This document shows, piece after piece, positions 1 to 10,810 of a DNA stretch of 64,000 bases. The notes under the pieces were generated by a model. That model saw nothing but the letters and a program-made list of their open reading frames with translations. It ran no database searches and had not been told where the DNA came from. Source of the DNA: Acanthococcus lagerstroemiae (Eukaryota; Arthropoda; Insecta; Hemiptera; Eriococcidae); NCBI GenBank assembly GCA_031841125.1, contig CM063111.1:43970955-44034954 (forward strand). The letters run 5' to 3'. Within the stretch, counting starts at the first letter, position 1, and each line of letters begins with the position of its first letter. A program made the position numbers and the translations under genes.

Positions 1-724
1 TTTCAGTTTGGGGAGGTGGGGAAGAAAAGTTTGCCGATAATTTTTTTTTTTAAAGTAAAAATTGGACGACAAAATTTAAAAAAAAAAATAAAAACTTGCC
101 GATTTTTAATCGAAATATTTTTTACTAATTTAAAAAATAAAATATACAAACATTCATAAAAAATGAAAAATTCAAATGAACAGTTTCAAAATTTGCTGAC
201 TGCCAAATTTATTGAGGGGACCCCTCCCACATTCCCCTATAGTTTCGTCCTTGAAAGTAGGTCCGAGAACTCTGGGGAGGTCCCAGAATTTACTGAACTA
301 TAGCCCAAGGTCCCGGAATATTTTACAAATATTGGACACAATTCCCCCACCCCCTTCCAAAGTTTAGACGGTTTTTCCCGAAACATGGAGATTACACTGT
401 TCATAATCCAGATCGATAACGACTAGAGATATTGCTAACCAACGTGAATTTCTATGAATTTAAAACAATAATTTTTCAAAAGTTAACTTTGGTGAACTCA
501 AACGGTTTTTTGCAAACTTCTGACAACGCGAACGAGTTTTTTTTGCAAATTTTGAACATTGAACGATTGTTATGTGTATTGAGAAACACATGGTATTTTT
601 TTTTGCACCCAAATCTTTCCCGGAAGTGTCTTACAAAGTCCCGGAATTCCAAAACTGAATTCTGGTAAACACCCTGTAAATGTTTAAATATTTGCTTCAC
701 TCCCCGCAATGAGAATATGAATAT
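1..724. other. Unassigned AT-rich spacer
   Basis: AT-rich DNA with T/A homopolymers. I see no coding motif or repeat partner inside the window. The short open frames here have no recognisable domain. Confidence 0.5.
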
Positions 725-897
725 GGATGCTAATCAAAGTTAATGCGAAGAGGTTACGAGTGACGCAAAGATCAATGGAACGCAGTATGTTAAATGTTAA
801 AAAGCTAGACAAAATCTAGGAGTCTTGGTTAAGGGCAAATACGTAGCTGGAGGACATAGGAAGAGTAATCAAGAAAAATAAATGGAGGTACGGGGGG
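725..897 (+). pseudogene. LINE fragment, C-terminal region of the RT ORF
   Basis: Three-frame reading gives pieces such as RRLRVTQRSMERSML followed by NKWRYGGHI. This is the conserved stretch between the reverse transcriptase and the C-terminal tail of arthropod APE-type (RTE-like) LINE proteins (family knowledge). It is broken by frameshifts and stops. The same DNA stretch recurs in diverged form at about 47,133-47,280 inside a longer LINE copy, which supports a common family. The 5' part and the C-terminal tail are missing, and the homology ends at about 897. Confidence 0.7.
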
Positions 898-1979
898 CAT
901 ATTACCCCCCGCCGTCACTCGCTTCGCTTGTGCCGGCCTTGCTCGGCGCTTCGGGCCTCGTCCGACCATCACAGTCCTCAGTGTTTAGTCCAAAACTTTT
1001 GTTCCTGAGTTGAGGTTTGCTTTGGGCTTCTTTTGCTCCACCTCTATAAGCGGTCCTCAATCTTCCACCATGAACCCCCTTCCATGCTTCCTTCATCACG
1101 AGCCACCTCCTGCAACACGACCCCCTCATTCACCACGGTCGCTCTCCGCCTTCACGGTCACACTTCAACAGTCACAGCCCTCCTCAGCCACAAACTCCTC
1201 CCCCACAACAGTTATAGTTTACCAGAGGCTTCAATGCTCACCCCATGGTCTTTTACCTCCGCAGTATCCCCCCCGGCGAACCCTTTCCTTCTGCACATCC
1301 GGGTAGGCCCTCTCCCTTGGACTTCCTCCTCACCTCTACAATCATCAACCACCACAACCAACCTCCACCACCTGGGCCTTAATCTCTTCACATTGCCCTC
1401 TCCCTCTTTCCATGACCTTCTCCACCCACAGCTTCTTCCCACGTGGCACCCTCCGTTCATCCCTCCAATCATCACCCAGTCCTCCACCTAGTCTCCCTCC
1501 GATCACCCTCTTCCACCCCGAGTGCCTCCCCCATTAGGACCACAGGAACACGTCCCCGACCACCTCCACACCACTATGGCCTTTATTTCTGTTCACGTAC
1601 GACACCCCCAACAAGATCACTTCACTCATCACTACGCCCTCCCCAATTAAGGCCTTAATCCCTCGCTACAGCCTTCCCCTTCCACTGCTCCTCCTCTGCG
1701 ACCTTCTTGTCCCAACTCCCTCGAAGATCCCCGGGCCCTCCACTCAGGAGGTCCCACCTCCATGACCACCCTTCAGACCCCCGCCACCAGCCCCTCCCGC
1801 ACCATGGCTTTCATTTCCCTCCCCAGTCCCTCTTTCACCCAGGACTTCCCCCTCCACCTGGACCTTTTACTCACTATTACCCCCGCTACCCAGGGCCTTT
1901 ATCCCCCTACTGAGGCCACACCCCATGGATCTCCTCCCCATTCTGGAGCTCCCTCTACCATGAACTAACTCTTAGGGGT
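898..1979. repeat. C-rich low-complexity block
   Basis: Over 1 kb in which the plus strand is strongly C/T-rich with many short C runs and few Gs. Related phrases recur, for example a GGCCTTWATC word near 1374, 1651 and 1893, suggesting a very degenerate repeat of roughly 240-280 bp. Several frames stay open for 60-150 codons only because C-rich DNA lacks stops. Their Pro/Ser/His-rich products have no domain. A downstream purine-rich stretch (about 1,980-2,160) has the opposite bias. Confidence 0.5.
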
Positions 1980-2199
1980 AGGCTACTCTTGGAGAAATGA
2001 GCAAGTGGAGCAGGGTAGAAATAAGACAGACAGACACAAGGGGTGAGAGAGGGGGAGTTACGTAGAGAAAGGAATGGAAAGGAGGGGTTGGGGATGACGG
2101 ATGGGAAGGGTGGGAACACAAGATATATCCGAATAAAAACAATGATGTGGTGTGGGAAGAGAACATCAGGTGAGTTATAGAAAGACAGGTAACTGGGGC

Positions 2200-2900
2200 A
2201 GTCCTTTAGTTAAGCCGCCTTCGGGAGCCTGGCATCCGTGCCCTAGACAACAATGCTATACTTATTCGAAAGTCCACCAAACTGCGGCGCCACTCCGGAG
2301 AATAACCGCACCACAGGCCGTGTTCGATGGCCGCATCACACCCGAGGACCCGGTGACGAGGCCATTCGGTTGTTCGGTTGCGCTGCATGGGCGCGCAACG
2401 CCACTCGCGAATTATTCACGCGCACGGTACAGCGCAGCTGGCAGCCCCACGCCCCCTGCCCTTCGTTATCAAAAATTAATAATTACGATTACGCGCGGCG
2501 TCCCCGTCATCCGCGGGCCGATAAAATCGATTGTATAATTATGAACGGGCAGCCTCTATAACGGATTGAATAACAGGTCGAAATAATCGCGACGGCCGCC
2601 GGTTTTTGGCAGCTCTGCCGGACTCGAGGCGGCGTGGCGGCGGCGTCGGGTGTCGCCGCGCCGCACTCATTGGCTGGTATGTACGGTGACGTGTACAGAG
2701 AGACGCTGGAAGGTGAAAGTTGTCGAGAGAAGATGCGTTGACCAGGTAACCTTGCCCCAGTCTTTGAAATCTTTATTATGATTTTTTTTTTTCGCTTCTG
2801 CGTTCTGCAGGTATAAATCTGCACGGTGCACGGCGCACGCCGCGCCGCCGCACTGCACTGAAAACATTGACACGGTCGGCGAACGTGTTGTACCCGCGTA
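2200..2900. promoter_or_regulatory. CpG-rich block with TATA-like site, possible promoter
   Basis: About 700 bp much richer in G+C and CpG than its neighbours, for example the GCGGCG-type runs around 2,590-2,670. A TATAAAT lies at about 2,812 and is followed within 30 bp by a GC-rich stretch. This could be a promoter/first exon of a host gene or a GC-rich repeat. No coding exon could be recognised downstream, so the function is inference. Confidence 0.25.
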
Positions 2901-3535
2901 TACATGTGTATAATATACTTTTAATTAAATTATACGGTAGCGATTGTAAGAGCCTGGTGTTACTCGACCGAGACCAGAGATTAAATGTGCTCCAATGGTT
3001 ACAAACAAGTAAACCGGTGGGTAATTTGGGAAGTTATACAGAACCGCTGGTTCGGGTGACTCGACGCGGCCGGGTATGCGATGGAATGCGACTATGCGCG
3101 GCTATTTTGAAAACTGGTATGAGGACACTCCGAAACTGAGCGAAGAGTTACGGAAGTTGATGCGAGTCATCGGATTACGGATTAAGATGCCATTGGTGAA
3201 GATACAGCGACGTCGCAGGGTTAGTCAAAACTTGGGAAACCCGAAAGGTGAAACACTCTTCTTTCATGGTCAAAGAAGCGGAGACATATTGATAGCTGGA
3301 GAATACCAAAAATACGTGAAACGCCACTGGACCATGCATGGAAAAGCGAGACATCGAGCGCTCCCCAGTAAGAAACAACTTCTTGCATTAAGAAATGCAA
3401 CCGGTGGAATGGGGGGGGGGGAGTTGAACGCAAACAGCGCTTAAATTGCTTCTCTTACAGACAATTTTACTGCGGATTTCTCGGAAATTAAAGTGAACTG
3501 ATGTCCTGCTTGGCTGATTGAAACAGGAAAAGTAA
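2901..3535. other. Unassigned sequence
   Basis: Two overlapping frames (2867-3139 and 3076-3444) stay open for about 90-120 codons but show no recognised domain. The stretch contains a G11 run near 3,411. I cannot assign a function. Confidence 0.4.
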
Positions 3536-3539
3536 GGTT

Positions 3540-3698
3540 CTATAGTTTCACGCGGGAATAATGGACCGCCATTTTGATTCCCAACTAGCCCGAACATCCT
3601 TCATCACTCGTTCGCGAACGGGTGCGAGCGCGTCCGAGAATGCTCGGACTAACTGGAAATCAAAATGGCGGTCCAGTATACCCGCGTGGAAACTATAG
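3540..3698. mobile_element. Foldback MITE
   Basis: The left end reads CTATAGTTTCACGCGGG and the right end is its near-perfect reverse complement. The arms run about 45-50 bp, through a GGACCGCCATTTTGAT block, to a GC-rich centre (TTCGCGAACG). The 159-bp palindrome is typical of a non-autonomous DNA element. No clear target duplication was found. Confidence 0.7.
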
Positions 3699-3699
3699 T

Positions 3700-3835
3700 A
3701 CCCTGTAGGAAAATGAGAGTGAGTCATGAAAATAAGAAGACCGAGCTTTTGAAAGGATTACGTACAAGAAATACAGGTATGCAGGAGACAAAAGACGTTT
3801 GTTAGACGCTCGTATTATGCTGCGCAGGAAGTAGC
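3700..3835 (+). repeat. Dispersed repeat, copy 1
   Basis: Diverged but colinear with the reverse complement of about 25,315-25,450. The best-preserved core is ACAAAAGACGTTTGTTAGAC followed by a GCTCG. Class unknown. Confidence 0.6.
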
Positions 3836-4305
3836 TAGGCGGGACGATTTATACAGAAATATACATTCGAGACTGGGTAGCCGCATTAACTAACAGCCAA
3901 CATGATTTCAGCTGACAGTCGGTCACTTAAAAAAAAATAATAGACTTCTCTGCCCTGTGACTCTGCAATCGAAAGAACTTTTCGATACTACAAACCTACT
4001 CAATTGGGTAGCACTGAGTAGTTTTATAAAAGTGTAATCAACAACAAGCCAAGAAACTCCTTCTCTTAGTTCAGTAAATGAAGTACCGAAATTAGGCTAA
4101 AATGTAAACATTGACGCAGAGATGAAACTTGGCAAGATTGTGCCTTACCACCTCCTGATGATCTAACGAAAATTCCTCAAAAATCCGAGGTGAGCTAATG
4201 GCGTTACGGAGGTAGACTGAAAGTGAATTCGAGCTTTTCTAAGTGGATCATCAAATCAAGATCCTGCTTTATCGTGCATCGATTCGAATTCTCGATCAGA
4301 GAGTC
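3836..4305. other. Unassigned spacer
   Basis: No repeat partner, coding motif or terminal inverted repeat recognised. Confidence 0.4.
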
Positions 4306-4309
4306 ACTC

Positions 4310-5395
4310 TCCAAAACCTGAGAATATTAAGGTGGCATTTCTTTTTTTGTTAAACCCCCCTCTCCCTATAATACTCAGTTCATAAGTAATAGGGAATATT
4401 CAACAAGTTTACAGAGCAGGAACTTAAAAAAAAAAAAACCTCCGATTTGGAAAATACATATTTGTATATCCTTCCACCTTTGAAAAATTGCCGATGCTAA
4501 AAAATACGGAAGGGCTCCACCAAGCTTGGGTCTCGCAATAACGGATCGAAATGCTGATGAAATGTTCGAGATCCTCGACACAAAAATTTTCAAGATCAAA
4601 TGTTTTTTCGATATCTGTCCGACTAAAATTTGACGATTGGCGGACATCTGTAGCGTATAAGGTTATCAGGCCAGACATTATCATTATCGGTTCATTATCC
4701 AGAAACTGAAAATACTAAGGTAGCATTTTTTTTTGTTATCCCCCCCCCCAGTCGATAATAGTTTATCTGTAGTAGAGAATATTGAACAAGTTTACAGAAC
4801 AGGAGAATCAAAATTTCGGGAAGGGGACTTTTGTCCACGACAATAGACATCTTGCCTATAGCGAACGGACTCATATCCACGATTACGGACAAAACAGCTT
4901 CAAGAATGCTGTCACACGCGCCAGTAACTATGATCAGTATTGCTATTTGTTGTGCTGGAAAATGAAGGCAAGTATCTTTATACCAGTCAAAGATGGATCA
5001 AGACAATGTACTGGAAAAGCCCTGGTAACAGAACTTTACGCCATCCGTTCTGGATATGTTAAGTCACTGACAGCAAATTGAACTTCTTAACATATACTTC
5101 AAATCTTTCTCAATAATAATACACATTATAGGTAATAAATAACTTGAAACAAAAATTAAAAAAGAAAACCCTAACAGGTTTTGAACATCCACGACGATGG
5201 ACACATCCCTATGTTTTTCCATTCAAAAGATGGTAGCTGTCTTCTCTGATGAATTGGCTTGGTGGAATTTATTGCAGATGGTATTGTGCAACTCAAAACA
5301 CTCCCCTCCCCCTCCTCCTCCTCCAAAAAATTGTAAGTTATGGTTCAAAATTTGTCGGTAACAAAATATTCTCAGTTTCTGGAGAATGATCACAA
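4310..5395 (+). repeat. Old dispersed repeat, uninterrupted copy
   Basis: This roughly 1.1-kb sequence matches, in diverged form, the mosaic at 45,640-48,615, including blocks such as CCCTGGTAACAGAACTTTAC (5,020s; 46,500s). It shows the empty-site state for the LINE and SINE that interrupted the other copy. Internally, about 4,310-4,430 is repeated at 4,699-4,810 (element AAGGTRGCATTTYTTTTTTT and GAATATTSAACAAGTTTACAG). No protein was recognised; class unknown. Confidence 0.75.
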
Positions 5396-5475
5396 ACTCG
5401 AAGGTGGGGGCCCATTTCATTGGGCAGTATATGTAGGGGAGAGTGTGGCACCTCAGAAAGCTTTTCATTGAAATT

Positions 5476-5745
5476 GTATTTTCAGACGAGGTTTCAGGTG
5501 GTGATACCTGATACCTGAGGAGAGCTGGGACTAGGTTTCGGTAATTTCCCCGACATCATACCGGATTTACCCGAATGCTACCCGGGGGGGGGGGGTCGGA
5601 TCCTCAAATTATATCAAATAAATTTTCTGACGAGGTTTCAGGCGACGATACCCGAGGAGAGCTGGAACTAAATTTTCTTAAATTTTTGGTCATAACATCT
5701 GATTTAACCGAACGCTAACCAGAAGGTCGAATCCGCAAAACAATA
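5476..5745 (+). repeat. Tandem duplication, about 145-bp unit
   Basis: Two diverged units begin GACGAGGTTTCAGG at about 5,486 and 5,630. Both continue through ACCYGAGGAGAGCTGG and a GAAY-GCTA-CC phrase. The first unit contains a G13 run. Confidence 0.7.
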
Positions 5746-6535
5746 AAAAACCCAATCCAACGACCTTAAAACCCTGTAAATTAGTTTCCGTGTTCAAAAA
5801 TGGCCAAGGTTTGGTCCCAGTCCCTTCAAGTTTTATTCCGGGGGTTAGACTTCAAAAAACAAAATTGAATTCAAATTCAGTAACCCTGATAATCTATAAA
5901 TTTAGTATACCGTGTAGAAAAAATAGGCTGGCTCTTACTTATTTGATTGACTCCTTTTTGGGACTACCCAAAAATGGCACTATGAACAATCGTTATAAAC
6001 GAGTATTTTCAGCCCCGCAGAGAGAAAAAGAGGGCTCGGGAGAATTTCCACGGGCCCCCTCCTTCCGGTTCATTTTTTTCTTTTTTCAGATGGGAAACAA
6101 TTATAAGCTACGGGATAAGAGGTTTCTCTCATGGTGTAAGGAGTGATTGCTGATTTGATGTACCGTATGATGTAGCCGTGAGCAATGAAATTCAGGGCTT
6201 TTAAAAATATTGAGCCCCCTGAAAGTCCGGGCCCGGGGTATCCCCCCCCTCGACAGGGTTGAGTATTTTATTCCTAAAATATACTATATAAGCTAAGTAG
6301 CTGGACTATACCCGTATTTTTAGTTTTCATAAAGACTAGGTTGAAACAATTTGAAATAAAAATGTCAAAAATCTGTGCATTTTCCCATAAGAATGGAAAC
6401 GGATCATTATGCACGAGTTAGTACTGTCCGATCGCTCAAATTTTGCTCGCATTAGTTCAAGGGATGCGGACAGGGACGTACCGATAAGAGCGTAACGGGC
6501 AATTACCCACCTTCCTGTCCACCGTAGGAATTTTT
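5746..6535. other. Unassigned spacer
   Basis: No domain in the open frame at 5,790-6,146. No terminal repeats recognised. Confidence 0.4.
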
Positions 6536-6539
6536 CACT

Positions 6540-6795
6540 CAGGAGTTGGGAAAATTTACCATTTCAGTCTGGCGAAGTTGGGAAAATCTAACAAGTCAAA
6601 AAAGGTTTTTTTTTTGCTTTGATACTTGGGAATTAAGTCAAAAAGTTGGGAAAATCATTTTTTATTATTTTTTTATTTTTCTGCTTTGATGTTTGGGGAT
6701 TTTGAGTTGAGTCAGTTGAAAAATCCAATAAGTCAAAACGTTTTTTAATTGTTTTTTTTTTGCTTTCATACTTGGAAATTTTGAGTTCAGACTTT
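6540..6795 (+). repeat. Short tandem array, about 90-100-bp unit
   Basis: About three diverged units share the phrases AGTTGGGAAAATC, AAGTCAAAA, a long T run and GCTTTGATACTTGG. The array ends at a C9 run near 6,806. Confidence 0.6.
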
Positions 6796-6950
6796 CACAG
6801 TTTTGCCCCCCCCCCGCCCCAGGAAAAACTCTTCGGTACGTCCCGGCGTGCGGAACCAGTAGAGAGATAGGCAAGAAAAATATAATTTCTCAAGGCTGGT
6901 ATCTATGGTCAGGTGGAAGGGGAGAATAAATTCCACGGATGAGGTAGGTA

Positions 6951-7167
6951 CAGGGCCGGATTTAGGGTGGGGCCCGAGCCTCCACAAAAGTCATGAAAGT
7001 GTCGTTATTACAAATATATGTTGTTCATACTTTATGTGTACTTCAAATTATTTTTACTCGTAATTTTGAACTTCATTTTTTTTTTTGGGGGGGGGGGGGT
7101 TCTTGACACTTTGGGGCCTCCACATCTTTCTGGACCCCAGGGCCACGAAATCTTAAATTCGGCCTCG
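6951..7167. mobile_element. hAT-like MITE
   Basis: Ends CAGGGCCGGATTTAGG at left and the reverse complement of CGAGGCCGAATTTAAG at right (12/16). The flanking 8-mers GGTAGGTA (6,943-6,950) and GGTAAGTA (7,168-7,175) match 7/8. The end motif and 8-bp duplication fit hAT non-autonomous elements. A long G run sits inside. Confidence 0.75.
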
Positions 7168-7175
7168 GGTAAGTA

Positions 7176-9085
7176 TAGGAATTGGGAAGCGTTTTCGATA
7201 GCAATTTGCACCTCATCTGGTCACAAAATAGGTAACCCTGGAAAAGTAATCAGAAACAAGGGAACGTAACGCACTATACGTTTCTTCGATACGCTACTTT
7301 TGTAATTGTACATGGAAGTCTACTGAACACGTGAGCCGAAGGAATACGTGCGTTTACAAAATGCGCACGGTTCCGGTAAGTAATGACTGGATTTCACAGA
7401 TTAGTTCATTTTTTCACTTTCCACTCGAGGAGTCGTACAAATTTACAAGGAAATCCTCTATTTCCTACGCCCGTGGAACACGTGAGAGGCCCTCTCTCCT
7501 CAGCCAAGTATAACACATTTTCCGGTCATGCTTCGCTCACTGTATCATTATGAGATGTCAAACAGTGTTACACATGTCCGGGTGACTAGTCTAAGTGACC
7601 CTGACAGTGCAGATGATGAAATGCTGAGGTTCAACGATCAACGACACTGGTTTTCACTTTACACGAGAAAAACTTCTTAAATTAATAAGTACCACTGTTT
7701 TTCAAATCTAAGTATCTATTTTTCAGAATTATTACTTTGTTGTAGCAAGTCGACCAGATCTGTAGTAATCATGGGATTCTAGTTTAATTCAGTTTTTCGA
7801 AAATAACTGTCTCCCTCCCGTGTGATTTTCGCGGCACCATAGCCCCTCTCAGCTTTGATGTGAAATATAATTTCAACGGTTCTTGTTTACATTTCCGCAG
7901 TTTAGATTTTCGACCAACATTCTGGACAATATACAAGTAGGCCTATAGTATTTGTTGTAGCGTATTGCGAGTCCACGTGCAGCCTGACCAGCAGCCACCG
8001 GCGACAAAACTCATTCACAAACTCAACGACCGTAAACATTGATTACACAAGCATACGAGAATGTCCCCGGTCAAAGTGTCAACTGTCAAGATTGAAGAAA
8101 TTCCCGCGCTTAATATGTTCGTTAATTTTGCTTCAGTTAGCTGACAATTAGATAATTCATAGTGAAGTAACGTGTGTGCTTGCTCCATTGTATGAAACAT
8201 AATACACTCTTCGCGAATAAGAATATTTATGATTGGTCGCATTTTACAAAATGCTTTTTGTACCTTCCATGATGTAAGAGTCCAGACTGTGTATAGTTCA
8301 TTTCAGACGCCGATTAGAGGCAGACTATTGGTAACTCGAGTGTGGCTCGAAGGTGCATTGGTGCATTCCAGTTTGTAATAGGGTGGCCCCTCAGTTCACG
8401 GTTTCGCAATATTAGGTAACAGAAGCGAGATAGATGCAAAAAAAGACCTCCGAATATTGTCACGAGATGTTCGAATCTTTGGTAATGATCATCGGAACAT
8501 AATACTGAATGCCGGTTGTACCTAGATCGTAACTTCGAACAGCGAATGATAGAACACGGGAGTCAGACGGATCCGTTTACGCCTTTCGGAAGTTTCACTA
8601 TCCTATCTGACGTAATTTAAAGAAAGTTATAAAGAAATTATACTACTACTAGAATTCCCTAAGTCAATTAATAACAAAATAAACGTACGTAGGTAGAGGT
8701 TAGCCAGACAGTAGACGCGGCATTCAGTCTGAGCTAATACTATACTAGTAAGACTGCATTTTTTTGAATCAATAACGAGTACTCTACGGTTCTTTAATCG
8801 GGTTTCAAGAATAACAAGAGTCTGTTGAGGAGAAGAGCAGGAATATTTATAATCCACCACGGTGGCGACAAATGACAGAAACAAAACACAGGCTGAAACA
8901 ATTTCCAGCACGAGTCTTTAAATATTCCATAACACGTGACAGTCACATGTATTGGGCTATCCCGCCGAATTATTCTGATAGATAACCGCCTACTCAAAAA
9001 CCGATGTCAAGCCCTTGACCTGATTGAAACTGAAACCATAGATGACTCATTCTGTATGCATAAGCTGTGCCAATTCCTAATTTTT
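7176..9085. other. Unassigned spacer
   Basis: About 1.9 kb without a recognised gene or repeat partner. The short frames at 8,015-8,242 and 8,627-8,911 (minus) show no domain. Confidence 0.4.
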
Positions 9086-9091
9086 TCTCCT

Positions 9092-9137
9092 GTAGTCCAG
9101 AGCGCTTTCGGATGTTACGCCCTCTTCAGTGGAATAC
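9092..9137 (-). ncRNA. Hammerhead ribozyme motif (type I-like, minimal)
   Basis: Read on the minus strand from 9,137 to 9,092. The box CTGAAGA (9,129-9,123) fits CUGANGA. Stem II is GGG/TCC around the loop CGTAACA. GAAA (9,109-9,106) is followed by the palindromic stem III AGCGCT. C at 9,100 is the expected cleavage nucleotide. Stem I is TGGA/TCCA, one C.T mismatch, then TAC/GTA. All invariant core positions I checked are present. The loopless stem III would favour a dimer, as described for PLE hammerheads. Position in the PLE 3' region agrees with family knowledge. Activity is inference. Confidence 0.75.
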
Positions 9138-9299
9138 CCTGACACTTTTCTCTTTGTCATCCTGCATTATTTGTATGAATGTGTAATACCGTATGGTAAA
9201 CTTATTTGGTGTGTGTTCCCATTGGTTGTCTGTGGTTGTATAGTCTGTCCAATCAGTGAGTGTTATGTTATTAATTAGAATAGGTTCTTACTTTGGAAG

Positions 9300-9725
9300 T
9301 TAGTTGTTTATTAGGTTGTTTTGTTTTGTTTTTGCCTTTATTATCGCTAGTTGTTCTTTTAATTTCCTTTTTCCTATGTTGTTTTCTATGTGTGGGATTT
9401 TGTATTTTTCTGTCAACTTGTAGTTGTCGTGTCCCTGGTCGTTGCAGTATTTTCCAAAAAGTGATTTGTCATCCTTTAGATTCTGTAATTTTTCATGTTC
9501 TTTTTTTCTAGTTGTGAATTTTCTGCCTGTTTCTCCTATGCAGGTCATGTCACGCAGTGTTCGCAGTCTGTTGTTTCTGTTTTGTCATTGCTTATTTGTT
9601 TGATCAGAGGTAGTCGGTTTCTAATTCCGAGTTTTACGTTATATTGGTTGAATATTTTCTGTATTTTGTATGTATGTGTCCCTGCGAATGATATTGCTTC
9701 TGCGAATTTATCTGCATGACATGAT
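9300..9725 (-). pseudogene. PLE GIY-YIG endonuclease region, frameshifted
   Basis: Upstream reading AGTHTYKIQKIFNQY and KLGIRNRLPLIKQ is the connector that precedes the endonuclease in PLE proteins. After one frameshift near 9,548 comes CIGETGRKFTTRKKEH, matching the YIGxTGR...R..EH core of the GIY-YIG nuclease with the Tyr replaced by Cys. The open part then runs to a stop at 9,300. In intact elements the nuclease nicks DNA to prime reverse transcription. The RT domain is absent here, so this copy is dead. Confidence 0.75.
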
Positions 9726-10394
9726 TGTTTTCAGATCACATAATTATATGTAGTAGTAAAAAAAAGGTATGTTCCAGAATAACTGTATCAGGCTGAGTGC
9801 TAATTTTGGATTGGGAAGTGAATTTTGCAACTCACGATTTGTTGTTCTACTGATGATTGGCTTTCACGGAACAGTAGAGCGGATAAAATATTTCCACATT
9901 CCAGGGTACGGGAAGACATGAATGTGATTCATTTCCAACGGGAACTACCAACAAAGTGGAATAAATACTGAGGTTATCCAGTTAGCTGACCCTTCAAGCA
10001 TTCGTAAGGGTTGGATGAGAGAATGATCTCGAATGCCCTCGCTGCAGTCCGGACTAAACAATTTTCTTCGTACAAACCCCCAAAAAATCCGCACACTTAC
10101 TTGCGAGCAAAGCAATCAACAATTTCTCGAAGAATTTCCGTGAAAAATTTTCAGTTTGGATAGTCAGGGGGAGATTATCCCCAAATCCTTCTTCAAACTG
10201 GTTATAGTCAATGTAAAAATCAACTCTTTTGCCGATATCCAAATTCCATTACTTTTTCAAAACAACATACTTTTCCAAAACGACATTGTGGTCAAATTTG
10301 ATACAAAATTCTACACAAATTTGAGTTACAATGCTAAAATTGACTTTTGGATAGAATTTTAAATCGAAGTTGATGCACAATCCGATCCAAAGTC
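9726..10394. other. Unassigned spacer
   Basis: No gene seen. A 40-bp phrase (ATCTCGAATGCCCTCGCTGC and flanks, about 10,025) recurs at about 10,455 and, diverged, at 25,560. Confidence 0.4.
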
Positions 10395-10497
10395 GTTGTC
10401 TACACAGTAACTTTTACCATCGATCAATACACGCGTTTTTCTACTCGCTCTCGTGTTTTGATCTCGAATGCCCTCACTGTGGTCCGGATACTAGAAA
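10395..10497 (+). repeat. Dispersed repeat related to 25,495-25,596
   Basis: Shared blocks are GATCAATACACGCG, TTTTTCTACTC and CCCTCRCTGYGGTCCGRA, in the same order in both places. Confidence 0.6.
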
Positions 10498-10810
10498 TAA
10501 AGGGTATAATTGACGTTGCCATGTTTGTTTCTGGCGTTATCATTGAGTGATTGTGTTCAGTTGGTTTACAGTGTAGGTTACAGTGTTTTCGTCTGAAACT
10601 AGAAACATAGGGTATAATTGATGTACGCCATGTTTGTTTCTGGCGTTATCATTGAGTGATTGTGTTCAGTTGGGTTACAGTGTATGTTACAAAGTTTTCG
10701 TCTGAACATGTATTTCTGGCATTATCATGGACGAAAACTTCGTAATATACACTGTATACCAACTGAACACAATCACTCAATGATAATGCCAGAAATAAAC
10801 ATGGCGGACG
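10490..10810. mobile_element. Foldback array: two direct units and one inverted unit
   Basis: Units of about 114 bp at 10,490-10,603 and 10,604-10,717 share GGGTATAATTGAYG, TTTCTGGCGTTATCATTGAG and GTTTTCGTCTGAA. A third, inverted and partial, copy occupies about 10,725-10,805. A transcript would fold into a long hairpin. Probably a foldback MITE with one duplicated arm. Confidence 0.75.

Larger units (their letters stand above)
9086..9725 (-). mobile_element. Penelope-like retroelement, 3' part (copy A)
   Basis: A 5'-truncated minus-strand copy keeping the RT-EN connector, the GIY-YIG-type endonuclease and 3' non-coding DNA. About 210 nt after the stop lies a hammerhead-like motif. A second copy of the same family is at about 57,030-59,575. 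The two also share a CCATACGGT block after the ORF. PLEs are known to carry hammerhead motifs in their terminal repeats. Confidence 0.8.

Noticed and set aside
1010..1968. Overlapping Pro/Ser/His-rich open frames
   Set aside because: They exist in several frames at once in a C-rich block that lacks stops by composition. No domain or start context.
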